The notes beneath the pieces are model-generated. The model saw only the letters and a list, made by a program, of their open reading frames with translations, did no database searches and had not been told where the DNA came from. Below are positions 42,403 through 50,835 of a DNA stretch of 64,000 nt, piece by piece (position 1 is the first letter of the stretch; every line of letters begins with the position of its first letter). The DNA lies in contig NZ_JAKRKC020000001.1 of NCBI RefSeq assembly GCF_022664455.2, positions 2,919,001-2,983,000 of the forward strand, given 5' to 3'. The translations under genes and the position numbers were made by a program. This DNA is from Actinomadura luzonensis. GTDB lineage: Bacteria; Actinomycetota; Actinomycetes; Streptosporangiales; Streptosporangiaceae.

Positions 42403-43329
42403 ATGGAAGTCCCGCCCTACGCGCGCATCGCGGCCGACATCAAGCGGCGCGTCGCCGACGGCCGGCTGCGTCCCGGCGACCGCGTGCCGTCCACCCGCCA
42501 GCTCGCCCGCGACTGGAACGTGGCCCTGGCCACCGCCACCAGGGCGCTCGCGCTGCTCGCCCAGGAGGGCGTGGTGATCGCCGAGCCGCGGGTCGGCACC
42601 GTGGTGGCCGAGCCGCTCCGCTCAGGCCGCGCCGCCCAGGGGCCGGCCGCCCGCCGGGGCGCGCCCGCCGGGCCCGACGGCACGCGGGAGCGCGTGGTCC
42701 GCGCGGCCGTCGAGATCGCCGACGCCGACGGCCTCGACGAGCTGACCATGCGCGGCCTCGCCGACCGGCTCGGCATGGCCACCATGTCCCTCTACCGGCA
42801 CGTCGGCGGCAAGGACGAGCTGGTCCTGCTCATGCTCGACACGGTGATCGGCGACCACCCGCTGCCCGCGGAGCCGCCCGCGGGCTGGCGCGAGGCGCTG
42901 GAGACGACCGCCCGGCTCCAGTGGGCCGCCTACCGCGCGCACCCCTGGATGGCCGACGTCTCCTCGCTCTACCGGCCGCTGCCCTCGGCCGGCCTGCTGA
43001 AGCACTCGGAATGGGCGATGCGCGCCCTGGCCGGCACCCGGCTCGACGCCACGGCCAAGATGCACGTCCACATCCTCGTCCACAGCTTCGTGCAGGGCCT
43101 GGCCGCCAACATCGAGCAGGAGCGGCGGGCCCGGGCCGCGACCGGGCTGAGCGACGAGGAGTGGATGAGCGCGCAGGAGGAGCGCATGCGGCAGGTCAGC
43201 GAGTCGCCGGGCTACGGGGCCTTCGCCGCGTTCCTGCGCGAGCTGGGCGACTTCGACCTCGACCTCGACCGGCTCTTCGAGTTCGGCCTGCGCCCCCTGC
43301 TCGACGGGCTCAGCCGGATGATCGACTAG
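42403..43329 (+). CDS. GntR-TetR fusion transcriptional regulator
   Basis: 308 residues. An N-terminal GntR-type winged helix (about 1-70: RIAADIKRRVADGRLRPGDRVPSTRQLARDWNV), a linker, then a full TetR helix-turn-helix (about 92-145: LTMRGLADRLGMATMSLYRHVGGKDE) and a TetR C-terminal ligand domain of the tetracycline-repressor class. Two DNA-binding modules in one chain are known in actinobacterial GntR/TetR regulators. It probably represses the divergent FAD monooxygenase and itself through the TGTACG sites. The ATG is preceded by AGGGGAGAGC. Confidence 0.9.
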   Translation: MEVPPYARIAADIKRRVADGRLRPGDRVPSTRQLARDWNVALATATRALALLAQEGVVIAEPRVGTVVAEPLRSGRAAQGPAARRGAPAGPDGTRERVVRAAVEIADADGLDELTMRGLADRLGMATMSLYRHVGGKDELVLLMLDTVIGDHPLPAEPPAGWREALETTARLQWAAYRAHPWMADVSSLYRPLPSAGLLKHSEWAMRALAGTRLDATAKMHVHILVHSFVQGLAANIEQERRARAATGLSDEEWMSAQEERMRQVSESPGYGAFAAFLRELGDFDLDLDRLFEFGLRPLLDGLSRMID

Positions 43330-44060
43330 TCGGAGATCTGGATGCGCAGGCGGCGGAACCCCTTGCCCTTGCTCTCGATCTTGGCCACCTTGATGCGGCC
43401 GATCTGCTTGGTCGAGGCGACGTGGGTGCCGCCGTCGGCCTGCGTGTCGAGGCCCACGATGTCGACGATGCGGACGTCCTGGACGCTCTCCGGCACGAGG
43501 TTGGTGGCGGTGCGGATGATGTCGGGGATCGCGAACGCCTCGGGGCGGGGCAGCACCTTGACGTCGATGCGGCGGTCGGCGGTGATCTCGGCGTTGCAGG
43601 CGTCCTCGACCGCCTCCTTGAACCCCGGCGGCACCTCGGGCAGGTTGAAGTCCATGCGGGCGCTCAGCTCGTCCATGTTGCCGCCGGTGACCAGGCAGCC
43701 GTAGTCGCGGAAGACCACGCCGCACAACACGTGGAGGCCGGAGTGGGTGCGCATGAGCGCCGAGCGGCGCGCGTCGGCCACCGCCGCCTCCACCACCGTG
43801 CCGGCGGGCGGCACCGGGTCGCCCTCGGCCGGGACGAGCTGGAGGTCGTCGCCCTTGCGCACACCGACGATGCGCGTCTCCACGCCCTGCCAGATGAGCA
43901 CCCCGTGGTCGGCGGGCTGGCCGCCGCCGCCCGGGTAGAAGGCCGACCGGTCGAGCACGATCCCCTCGGGCGAGGAGTCGAGCACGACGGCCTCGAAGTC
44001 GCGCAGCGCCTGGTCGGCCAGTTCGAGCCTTCGGGTACGCCCGTGGACGTCATAGGTCAT
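43326..44060 (-). CDS. AlaX-like alanyl-tRNA editing protein
   Basis: 244 residues. Free-standing AlaRS editing domain: N-terminal beta region with AFYPGGGGQPADHG (about 41-54), zinc-site HxxxH in RTHSGLHVL (about 104-112) and the second metal motif GGTHVAS (about 215). The usual Cys before GGTH is Asp here (QADGGTH). It deacylates Ser-tRNA-Ala or Gly-tRNA-Ala. Its 3' end overlaps the convergent regulator by 4 nt. Confidence 0.88.
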   Translation of the reverse strand: MTYDVHGRTRRLELADQALRDFEAVVLDSSPEGIVLDRSAFYPGGGGQPADHGVLIWQGVETRIVGVRKGDDLQLVPAEGDPVPPAGTVVEAAVADARRSALMRTHSGLHVLCGVVFRDYGCLVTGGNMDELSARMDFNLPEVPPGFKEAVEDACNAEITADRRIDVKVLPRPEAFAIPDIIRTATNLVPESVQDVRIVDIVGLDTQADGGTHVASTKQIGRIKVAKIESKGKGFRRLRIQISD

Positions 44061-44080
44061 GACGGCAGCCTAGAGCTTGG

Positions 44081-44449
44081 TCACCAGGGGCCGTACGGGC
44101 CGTTGTTGCCGCCCCGGCCGCCCATGCCCTTGACCGCGGGCTTGACGTCCACGATGTAGACGGTGGCGGCGATGACGGCCAGGATCGAGAAGATGCCGAG
44201 CCCGATGCCGAGGAAGCCCTCGCTGCCGATGAGCAGGAACGCGTTGAAGTAGCTCCACGCCCCGGCCCCGGAGAACAGCGTGGCCAGCACCAGGATGAGC
44301 AGCCAGATGGGCTTCTGGAGCTTGCCCGCCGCGAGGAACGCGTTGGTCGGCACCCGCAGCGCGTGCACGAGCGCGTAGACCGACATGCCGAAGATGACGG
44401 CGGCGAGCACCAGGAAGAGGAGGTTGAAGACCCCGTTGATCAGACTCAT
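44081..44449 (-). CDS. DUF2516 membrane protein
   Basis: 122 residues from ATG at 44449, with a GGGCGGAG site upstream. Three hydrophobic segments at about 5-30, 45-65 and 75-98, and a Gly-rich C-terminal tail (GGRGGNNGPYGPW). The homologue Rv0476 lies next to hbhA in M. tuberculosis, and here the gene also follows an HbhA-like gene. The function is unknown. Confidence 0.83.
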   Translation of the reverse strand: MSLINGVFNLLFLVLAAVIFGMSVYALVHALRVPTNAFLAAGKLQKPIWLLILVLATLFSGAGAWSYFNAFLLIGSEGFLGIGLGIFSILAVIAATVYIVDVKPAVKGMGGRGGNNGPYGPW

Positions 44450-44530
44450 GTTGTCGGCTCCGCCCAACGCGCGAGATGAAAACCGGTCCCCAGCCTAATA
44501 GGCGGGACCGACAGCCGGGCAACCCCGAGC

Positions 44531-44569
44531 GGAAAGGCCCGTCTCCGCATGAACGGGACGGGCCTTTCC
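44531..44569 (-). terminator. Terminator hairpin after the HbhA-like gene
   Basis: A perfect 13-bp stem, GGAAAGGCCCGTC (44531-44543) with its complement at 44557-44569 and a 13-nt loop. It lies just beyond the stop of the leftward gene at 44581. Symmetry allows function on both strands. Confidence 0.75.
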
Positions 44570-44580
44570 AGGGGGAACGG

Positions 44581-45003
44581 TCAGGCCTTGACGGCCTTGG
44601 TGGTGCGGGTGGTCTTCTTGACCGGCTCGACGGGCTCGGCGACGGGCGGCTCGGCGGCCTCCGACACCTCCTCCAGCTCGAGGGCGGCCGTGCCGGTGGC
44701 CTTGCTGACGACCTTGCGGCCCCGCGTGGCGAAGTCCTCGTAGACCTCGGTGGCGCGGTGGCCGAGCTGGTCGGCGTACTCGCGGGCCTTCTCGGGGAAC
44801 TCGCGGGCCACGGACTCGACCTTGTCGGCGTAGGCGCGGGTGCGCTCGGGCAGCTCGCGGGCCAGCTCGTAACGCCGCGCCTGGAGCCGCTGGAGCTGCT
44901 CGGGCAGCTCGCGCAGCTTCTCGACGGCGTAGTCGCCGACACCCGCGACCGCGTAGAAGGGCTTGGAATCGGTGAGCTTCTTGACCTCGGTGGCGAGCGT
45001 CAT
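44581..45003 (-). CDS. HbhA-like heparin-binding-type helical protein
   Basis: 140 residues. Almost entirely helical with heptad-like charge pattern (EKLRELPEQLQRLQARRYELARELPERTR), then an acidic Pro/Glu linker and a Lys/Thr-rich tail (VKKTTRTTKAVKA). This resembles mycobacterial HbhA, a surface adhesin with a Lys/Ala/Pro-rich C-terminus, also linked to intracellular lipid inclusions. No signal peptide is seen, as in HbhA. It is flanked by an XRE regulator upstream and DUF2516 downstream, as in Rv0474-Rv0476. Confidence 0.75.
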   Translation of the reverse strand: MTLATEVKKLTDSKPFYAVAGVGDYAVEKLRELPEQLQRLQARRYELARELPERTRAYADKVESVAREFPEKAREYADQLGHRATEVYEDFATRGRKVVSKATGTAALELEEVSEAAEPPVAEPVEPVKKTTRTTKAVKA

Positions 45004-45006
45004 GGG

Positions 45007-45498
45007 TTAACCTTCCTTGGTTTCCGGGGTGACGTTGCCGTTGCGTGAGGTCGCCGCGTAGGGCTCAAGAGCGGCGAGAAACTCCTCGGGCAGCGGCTCG
45101 TCGTCCTGCTCGGAGCCGGACCGGGGGCGGGCGTCTTGGGAGGTCTGCTCGCCCTCGGCCGGCTGCTCCTTGCGGAACGACTCGTAGATGTCGATCAGCA
45201 CCTGGCGTTGCCGTTCGGTGAGGTGCGCGTCGGCGCGGATCGCGGTGATCACGTCGCTCGGCGGTTCGCGGTCCTCGATCAGGCCGGCCTGCACGTAGAG
45301 CGCCTGCGAGGAGATGCGCAGACCTTTGGCGATCTGGTTGAGGATCTCCGCGCTCGGCTTGCGCAGGCCGCGTTCGATCTGGCTGAGGTAGGGGTTGGAG
45401 ACCCCGGCAGCCGCCGCGAGCTGGCGCAGCGAGATCTTCGCCTGCTGCCGCTGCTCGCGGATGTATTCACCGATCGAACCGACCTTGGGTAGTGCCAT
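45007..45498 (-). CDS. XRE-family regulator (Rv0474-like)
   Basis: 163 residues from ATG at 45498, or 45504. Helix-turn-helix at about 8-65 (ISLRQLAAAAGVSNPYLSQIERGLRKPSAEILNQIAKGL) followed by a helical region and a disordered acidic C-terminal third. It lies 3 nt upstream of the HbhA-like gene, so they are one operon. A TTGCAATTGCAA palindrome 24 nt before the start is a likely autoregulatory site. Confidence 0.87.
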   Translation of the reverse strand: MALPKVGSIGEYIREQRQQAKISLRQLAAAAGVSNPYLSQIERGLRKPSAEILNQIAKGLRISSQALYVQAGLIEDREPPSDVITAIRADAHLTERQRQVLIDIYESFRKEQPAEGEQTSQDARPRSGSEQDDEPLPEEFLAALEPYAATSRNGNVTPETKEG

Positions 45499-45521
45499 AC
45501 CCATAGTCTGCCGCCCGCTGC

Positions 45522-45533
45522 TTGCAATTGCAA
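45522..45533. promoter_or_regulatory. TTGCAATTGCAA palindrome upstream of XRE regulator
   Basis: A perfect 12-bp inverted repeat, AT-rich in a GC-rich setting, 24-29 nt upstream of the regulator's start codons. It is a candidate operator for that regulator. Confidence 0.55.
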
Positions 45534-45558
45534 ACGCGGCGGTTAACACCAGCAAGCA

Positions 45559-46464
45559 TCAGAGCTGGTAGAACCACAGGGCGGGCGCGGCGGTGAGCAA
45601 TGTCACAGCGAGCGTGAGGTAGCCGTAACGCACCGAGAACGCCAGCTCAGGGCCCGGCTTGACCAGGCGGTCGACCCGCGCCATCACGTTGTGGACGTGC
45701 ACGCCCAGCATGCCGTGCGGCGTCGGCATGGCCCCCGCCGAGCCGAACCGCAGCAGCGCCGTGGCCAGGCGCCGCGGCGAGCAGTAGCGGCGGGCCCGGT
45801 CGTCGGCGGCCATCTCGATGAGCAGCTCGACCTGCGCCTGCGCGTCGGCCACCACCTTCGACCAGGGCAGCGCCCTGCGCAGCGCGGCGAACGGCAGCAG
45901 CACCAGGTCGTGCCGCTCGCGCACGTGCGCCGCCTCGTGCGCCAGCACCGCGGCCAGCTCGTCCTGCGACAGCAGCTTGCGCGCCCCCTCGCTGACCACG
46001 ACCTGCGAGCGCAGCCCCGGCACGCAGTACGCCGCCGCGCCCGGATGGTCGAGCACCCGCACGCCGGGGATCGACGGGTCGTCGTGGGCGATGAGCGCGA
46101 GCAGCATGCGGTGCCGGCGGCGGGCCCGCAACGCCTGCACGCCGGCCGTCAGCAGCACCGCGACCAGCACGGCCAGCGCGGTCAGGCCCGCGATCATGGC
46201 GAGCACGTGCAGCGGGTCCCACGCAGCGGCGGGCGTCTCGCCCCGCGCGAACGCGATGAGCCCCGGCAGCACGCCGAGGTCGTAGGGCTGGACCGCGTAC
46301 GCCAGCATGGCGCCGGTCGTGGCGAGGCCCCAGGCCACGCCCAGGGACTGCCAGAGAATGATGGCCAGCCGCGGCGCGCGCGGGGTCCAGTCGGCTTTGG
46401 TGAAACGCCAGGAGCCAACGGCGCACGCCGCAGCGAGCGCTGCCAGCGCCGCTGCCGTGATCAC
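45559..46464 (-). CDS. M56-family membrane metalloprotease (BlaR1-like)
   Basis: 301 residues. Membrane segments at about 2-20, 35-60, 85-112 and 275-298. Zinc protease motif HEAAH in AAVLAHEAAHVRERHD (about 175-190) and a downstream Glu (EMAADDRARR, near 220). It lacks the extracellular penicillin-binding domain of BlaR1. The start overlaps the end of the blaI-like gene (ATGA), so the pair is a classic sensor protease/repressor unit. Confidence 0.9.
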   Translation of the reverse strand: MITAAALAALAAACAVGSWRFTKADWTPRAPRLAIILWQSLGVAWGLATTGAMLAYAVQPYDLGVLPGLIAFARGETPAAAWDPLHVLAMIAGLTALAVLVAVLLTAGVQALRARRRHRMLLALIAHDDPSIPGVRVLDHPGAAAYCVPGLRSQVVVSEGARKLLSQDELAAVLAHEAAHVRERHDLVLLPFAALRRALPWSKVVADAQAQVELLIEMAADDRARRYCSPRRLATALLRFGSAGAMPTPHGMLGVHVHNVMARVDRLVKPGPELAFSVRYGYLTLAVTLLTAAPALWFYQL

Positions 46465-46817
46465 TCTTCCTCCAGCTCCGTGAGGGCTCTGCGCAGGATC
46501 TCCGCCTCGGGGCCCGACACGGCCTGGGCGAAGCGGGTCAGGGCGGCCGATCGGTCGCCCGTCAGGTCCAAGGCTTCCAGCATAAGCTCGGCGATGTACG
46601 CGTCGCGGCTCTCCGCCGGCTGGTAGCGCCAGGCGCGGCCGTCACGGGTGCGGTGGAGGAAGCCCTTGCGGGTGAGGCGGTCGAGGACGGTCATCACCGT
46701 GGTGGGGGCGAGGTCGCGGTCGGCGATGAGCCTGCCGACCTCGCGGGCGGTCAACGCCCCGTCTTCCGCCCACAAAATGTCCATGATGCTGCGTTCAAGC
46801 TCGCCGAGACCCTTCAC
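46461..46817 (-). CDS. BlaI/MecI/CopY-family repressor
   Basis: 118 residues from GTG at 46817, the start that gives the normal family length. The winged helix covers residues 1-75 (GELERSIMDILWAEDGALTAREV; LAPTTVMTVLDRLTRKGFLHR) and the C-terminal dimerisation helices contain the region cut by the partner protease. It overlaps the M56 protease gene and likely controls this operon and possibly cell-wall genes elsewhere. Confidence 0.9.
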   Translation of the reverse strand: MKGLGELERSIMDILWAEDGALTAREVGRLIADRDLAPTTVMTVLDRLTRKGFLHRTRDGRAWRYQPAESRDAYIAELMLEALDLTGDRSAALTRFAQAVSGPEAEILRRALTELEEE

Positions 46818-46869
46818 GTTCTTCAGGGTAGCTCTACAGGGCGTCGAGCTGGCATCCGGGAGGCTTGAG

Positions 46870-47385
46870 ATGAATATCACGCTGGTCAAGGGCGACATCA
46901 CCGAGCAGCGGGCGGACGCCGTGGTCAACGCCGCCAACTCCTCGCTCCTCGGCGGGGGCGGCGTGGACGGCGCGATCCACCGGCGCGGCGGCCCAGAGAT
47001 CCTGGAGGCGTGCCGGGCGCTGCGGGCCGGCCGGTACGCCGGCGGCCTGCCGACCGGCTCGGCGGTGGCCACGACCGCGGGCCGGCTGCCCGCCCGCTGG
47101 GTGATCCACACCGTGGGCCCGGTCTATTCGCCGTCGCAGGACCGCTCGGACCTGCTGGCCTCGTGCTACCGCGAGTCGTTGCGGGTGGCCGACGAGCTGG
47201 GGGCGGCCACGGTCGCCTTCCCCGCGATCTCGACCGGCATCTACGGCTGGCCGATGGACGACGCCGCCCGCATCGCCGTGGAGACGGCGCGGGCGGCGGA
47301 GACGTCCGTGACGGAGGTCACGTTCGTGCTGTTCGACGGCCCGGCCTACGCGGTCTTCGGGTCCAGGCTCGGTCAGCGGGCCTAG
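46870..47385 (+). CDS. Macrodomain O-acetyl-ADP-ribose deacetylase
   Basis: 171 residues, a single MacroD-type macrodomain. Signatures: GDITEQRADAVVNAANSSLLGGGGVDGAIHRRGG (the Asn/Asp catalytic block; residues about 9-42), IHTVGPVY and FPAISTGIYGWP (about 117-128, phosphate loop). It removes acetyl or ADP-ribosyl groups linked to ADP-ribose or acidic side chains. It stands alone, divergent from blaI. Confidence 0.92.
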   Translation: MNITLVKGDITEQRADAVVNAANSSLLGGGGVDGAIHRRGGPEILEACRALRAGRYAGGLPTGSAVATTAGRLPARWVIHTVGPVYSPSQDRSDLLASCYRESLRVADELGAATVAFPAISTGIYGWPMDDAARIAVETARAAETSVTEVTFVLFDGPAYAVFGSRLGQRA

Positions 47386-47391
47386 GGGAGA

Positions 47392-48183
47392 TCAGCGGGG
47401 GTCGATCGCCGACCAGGAGAGGGTCACCTCGCCCAGCCGCCAGCGCCGCGCCCCGCCCAGCGGCGGGCGCGCGCAGACCGGCCAGGAGTCCCCGAGCAGC
47501 CGGACGGCGGCCAGCCAGCGCTGCCGCGCCCCGTGCGCCCCGTAAGGCGCGCTCACCGCCCACGCGCGGTCGAAGTCGCGCAGGAACGCATGGACGCGCT
47601 CACCCGGCACGTTGCGGTGGATGAGCGTCTTCGGCAGCCGGTCGGCCAGGTCGGAGGGCCGCTCGAAGGCGTCGAAGCGGGCCGAGAACGTCAGCGTCCG
47701 CGGCCCCTCCCGCGACAGGTCCACCCACACCGCCCGCCGCCCGGTCTCCGAGCAGGTGCCCTCCACCAGCGCGCCGTCCGGGGCCAGCTTGCCGCACAGC
47801 AGGTCCCAGTAGCGCCAGGCGTCCGCCTCGGCGTACTGGCGCAGCACGTTGAACGCCCGGACCAGCGTCGGCGGCCGGTCCACGGGCAGCTCGAAGCCGC
47901 CGAGCCGGAAGCTCAGCCCCTCCCGCTCGTACGGCTTGGCGAGCGCCACCCGCGCCGGGTCGATCTCGATCCCCACCACCTCGACCCCGGGCGCCGCCCG
48001 GCGCAGCCGGGTGAACAGCTCCAGCGTCGTGGTGTGCGAGGCCCCATAGCCCAGGTCCACCACCAGGGGCCGGTCGGCGGCACGCAGCCGCCGGCCGTGC
48101 GCCGCGACCACCCAGCGGTCGCAGCGGCGCAGCCGGTTGTGGCCGGTCGTGCCCCTGGTGACGGCGCCGACGGGCCTGGTCAC
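47392..48183 (-). CDS. SAM-dependent class I methyltransferase
   Basis: 263 residues from GTG overlapping the SDR stop (GTGA). Motif I is VVDLGYGASHTTTLEL (about 40-55) and the acidic loop is VVGIEIDPARVALA (about 69-82). A central region without clear substrate signature (FNVLRQYAEADAWRYWDLL) and a C-terminal helical part follow. The target is unknown. Translational coupling to the upstream dehydrogenase suggests a shared pathway. Confidence 0.78.
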   Translation of the reverse strand: MTRPVGAVTRGTTGHNRLRRCDRWVVAAHGRRLRAADRPLVVDLGYGASHTTTLELFTRLRRAAPGVEVVGIEIDPARVALAKPYEREGLSFRLGGFELPVDRPPTLVRAFNVLRQYAEADAWRYWDLLCGKLAPDGALVEGTCSETGRRAVWVDLSREGPRTLTFSARFDAFERPSDLADRLPKTLIHRNVPGERVHAFLRDFDRAWAVSAPYGAHGARQRWLAAVRLLGDSWPVCARPPLGGARRWRLGEVTLSWSAIDPR

Positions 48184-48920
48184 CGAACCCGGTGCACCTT
48201 GTGCTGGGCGGCCTGCGCGCGCGGGCGGATGACCAGCCGGTCGACGTTGACGTGGGCCGGCCTGGTGACGCACCAGGCGATCGCGTCGGCGACGTCGTCG
48301 CTGCTCAGCGGGTCGGGGACGCCCTCGTAGACGCGGTCGGCGGCCTCCTGGTCGCCGCGGAACCTGGTCACCGCGAAGCCCTCGCTCCGCACCATGCCCG
48401 GCGCGATCTCCACGATCCGCACCGGCTGCCCGACCAGCTCCAGGCGCAGGGTCTCGGCCATCGAGCTCTGGGCGTGCTTGGCCGCGCAGTAGCCGCCGCC
48501 GCCCTCGTACGACACCAGGCCGGCGGTGGAGGTCAGCATCACCAGCACGCCGTCGCCGGAGGCGATCAGCTTCGGCGTCAGCGCCTGGACCATGCGCAGC
48601 GAGCCGAGCACGTTCACGTCGTACATGCGCTGCCAGTCGTCGAGCCGGCCCTCGGTCACCGGCTCCAGGCCGAAGGCGCCGCCCGCGTTGTTCACCAGCA
48701 CGTCGCAGCGCTCCAGCGAGGCGGCCAGCGCGTCCACCGACTCCTGGGAGGTCACGTCGAGCGTCACCGGCCGGACGCCGGGGGCCTCGGCGGCCAGTTT
48801 GTCGAGCCGGTCGCGGCGTCGCGCGCCGGCCACCACGTCGTACCCCTCGGCGGCGAGCCGGCGCGCCGTCGCCTCGCCGATCCCGCTGCTCGCCCCGGTC
48901 ACCACAGCCGTCTTCCGCAT
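48180..48920 (-). CDS. Short-chain dehydrogenase/reductase
   Basis: 246 residues from ATG at 48920; a GTG two codons upstream is possible. Rossmann motif TGASSGIGEA (about 8-17), NNAGG (about 83-87), catalytic Ser in LTSTAG and the YxxxK motif YCAAKH (about 148-152). Classical NADP-preferring SDR (Arg in GARRRD). The substrate is unknown. Confidence 0.9.
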   Translation of the reverse strand: MRKTAVVTGASSGIGEATARRLAAEGYDVVAGARRRDRLDKLAAEAPGVRPVTLDVTSQESVDALAASLERCDVLVNNAGGAFGLEPVTEGRLDDWQRMYDVNVLGSLRMVQALTPKLIASGDGVLVMLTSTAGLVSYEGGGGYCAAKHAQSSMAETLRLELVGQPVRIVEIAPGMVRSEGFAVTRFRGDQEAADRVYEGVPDPLSSDDVADAIAWCVTRPAHVNVDRLVIRPRAQAAQHKVHRVR

Positions 48921-49030
48921 GCCCACATCCTGCCAGCGCCCGCCGCGCCCGCCGTCCGCACCCCCGCTATCACCACTTGTCGGGAATGTCGCAAAAATCT
49001 GGATAGTTACCTGCAAGGAGGTGGTGCCGA

Positions 49031-50308
49031 GTGAGGCGACGACGGGTCGGCCGGGTCGCGACCATCAGCATGCACACATCGCCCCTGGACCAGCCCGGCA
49101 CGGGCGACGCCGGCGGCATGAACGTGTACATCGTCGAGTCCGCCAGACGGCTCGCCGACCTCGGCGTCGAGGTGGAGATCTTCACCCGCGCCACCGCCCG
49201 CGACCTCCCCCCGGTGGCCGAGCTCGCCCCCGGCGTCCTCGTCCGGCACGTCGCCGCGGGACCGTACGAGGAGATGGACCGCGCCGAGCTGCCCGCCCAG
49301 CTGTGCGCCTTCCTGTCCGAGGTGCTGCGCACCGAGGCCATGTACGACCCCGGCCGCTACGACGTCATCCACTCCCACTACTGGCTGTCCGGCCAGGTCG
49401 GCTGGCTGGCCAAGGAACGCTGGGGCGTCCCCCTCGTGCACACCATGCACACCATGGCCAAGGTCAAGAACCTCCTGCTGGCCGCCGGCGACAAGCCCGA
49501 GCCCCAGGCCCGCGTGGTCGGCGAGGAGCAGGTCGTGGACATCGCCGACCGCCTGGTCGCCAACACCGCCGACGAGGCCCGCGAGCTGATCGACCTGTAC
49601 GGCGCCGCCGAGGAGCGCGTCGCCGTCGTCAACCCCGGCGTCGACCTCGACGTGTTCCGCCCCGGCTCTCAGGCCGCCGCCCGGCACCGCCTCGGCCTGC
49701 CGCTGGGCGCGCACGTACTGCTGTTCGTCGGCCGCATCCAGCCGCTCAAGGCCCCGGACGTGCTGCTGCGCGCCGCCTCCCGGCTGCTCATCGAGGAGCC
49801 CGCGCTGCGCGAGCGCCTGGTCGTGGCCTGCGTCGGCGGCCCGTCGGGCAACGGGCTGGCGCGGCCGTCCATGCTCACCGAGCTGGCCGCCGAGCTGGGC
49901 ATCGCCGACGTCGTCCGCCTCGTGCCGCCGGCGCCGCAGCAGGAGCTGGCCGACTGGTACCGGGCGGCCACGGTCACCGTCGTGCCGTCGTACAACGAGT
50001 CGTTCGGCCTCGTCGCCCTGGAGTCCCAGGCGTGCGGCACGCCGGTCGCCGCGGCGGCCGTCGGCGGGCTGCGCACCGCCGTCAGGGACGGCGTCTCCGG
50101 CCTGCTCCTCGACGGCCACGACCCGGCCGAGTGGGCGCAGGCGCTGCGCCGCTTCGTGACCGCTCCCCACTGGCGCGACCAGCTCGCGAGAGGCGCGCGC
50201 GGGCACGCCGCCGCGTTTGGCTGGCAGGCCACCGCCTCCCGCCTGGTCGAGGTCTACACGGCCGCGCTCGCCCACCTGCACAACACGCCCGTCGCGGTGA
50301 ATCTGTAG
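49031..50308 (+). CDS. mshA: D-inositol-3-phosphate glycosyltransferase (mycothiol biosynthesis)
   Basis: 425 residues from GTG with AAGGAGG about 9 nt upstream. A GT4 glycosyltransferase with the MshA N-terminal [19 protein letters not shown] (about 16-34), HSHYWLSG (about 114) and the C-terminal donor site [17 protein letters not shown] (near 322). It transfers GlcNAc from UDP-GlcNAc to inositol-3-phosphate, the first step to mycothiol, the main low-molecular-weight thiol of actinobacteria. Confidence 0.96.
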   Translation: MRRRRVGRVATISMHTSPLDQPGTGDAGGMNVYIVESARRLADLGVEVEIFTRATARDLPPVAELAPGVLVRHVAAGPYEEMDRAELPAQLCAFLSEVLRTEAMYDPGRYDVIHSHYWLSGQVGWLAKERWGVPLVHTMHTMAKVKNLLLAAGDKPEPQARVVGEEQVVDIADRLVANTADEARELIDLYGAAEERVAVVNPGVDLDVFRPGSQAAARHRLGLPLGAHVLLFVGRIQPLKAPDVLLRAASRLLIEEPALRERLVVACVGGPSGNGLARPSMLTELAAELGIADVVRLVPPAPQQELADWYRAATVTVVPSYNESFGLVALESQACGTPVAAAAVGGLRTAVRDGVSGLLLDGHDPAEWAQALRRFVTAPHWRDQLARGARGHAAAFGWQATASRLVEVYTAALAHLHNTPVAVNL

Positions 50309-50319
50309 CCTGCCTAACC

Positions 50320-50799
50320 ATGCGAGATGTCGTCGAAGCCGCGCTCAAGGCCGCGGACGTCACCTACGACGAGCCGCGGCCCGGGGCCTTCCTTGTCAAG
50401 CTCCCCGGGCAGCACAAGCTCGCCACCATGACCTGGCTCATCGTCGGCGAGCGGGTGCTGCACGTCGAGGCGTTCTTCTGCCGCAAGCCCGACGAGAACC
50501 ACGAGGAGTTCTACCGCTGGCTGCTGGAGAAGAACGGCTCCATGTACGGCGTGCACTTCTCCCTCGACCCCGTCGGCGACGTCTACCTGGTGGGCCGCCT
50601 CCCGCCGGCCGCCGTCACCGAGGAGGAGGTCGACCGGCTGCTCGGCTGCGTGCTCACCTACGCCGACGACTGGTTCGACCGCGCGCTGGAGCTGGGCTTC
50701 GCCTCCTCCATCCGGCGCGAGTGGGAGTGGCGGGCCAAGCGCGGCGAGTCGCTGGCCAACCTCCAGGCGTTCGCCCGCTTCGCCGACCCCGGCCGCTGA
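50320..50799 (+). CDS. YbjN-domain protein
   Basis: 159 residues, 11 nt after mshA. A YbjN/type III secretion chaperone-like fold: a beta core (GAFLVKLPGQHKLATMTWLI, RVLHVEAFFCRKPDENHEEFYRWLL) and helical C-terminus. The homologue Rv0487 is next to mshA in M. tuberculosis. The function is unknown. Confidence 0.88.
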   Translation: MRDVVEAALKAADVTYDEPRPGAFLVKLPGQHKLATMTWLIVGERVLHVEAFFCRKPDENHEEFYRWLLEKNGSMYGVHFSLDPVGDVYLVGRLPPAAVTEEEVDRLLGCVLTYADDWFDRALELGFASSIRREWEWRAKRGESLANLQAFARFADPGR

Positions 50800-50835
50800 A
50801 CCTCCCTTTCCCCTTCCCACCCATAGGATTGGGAC

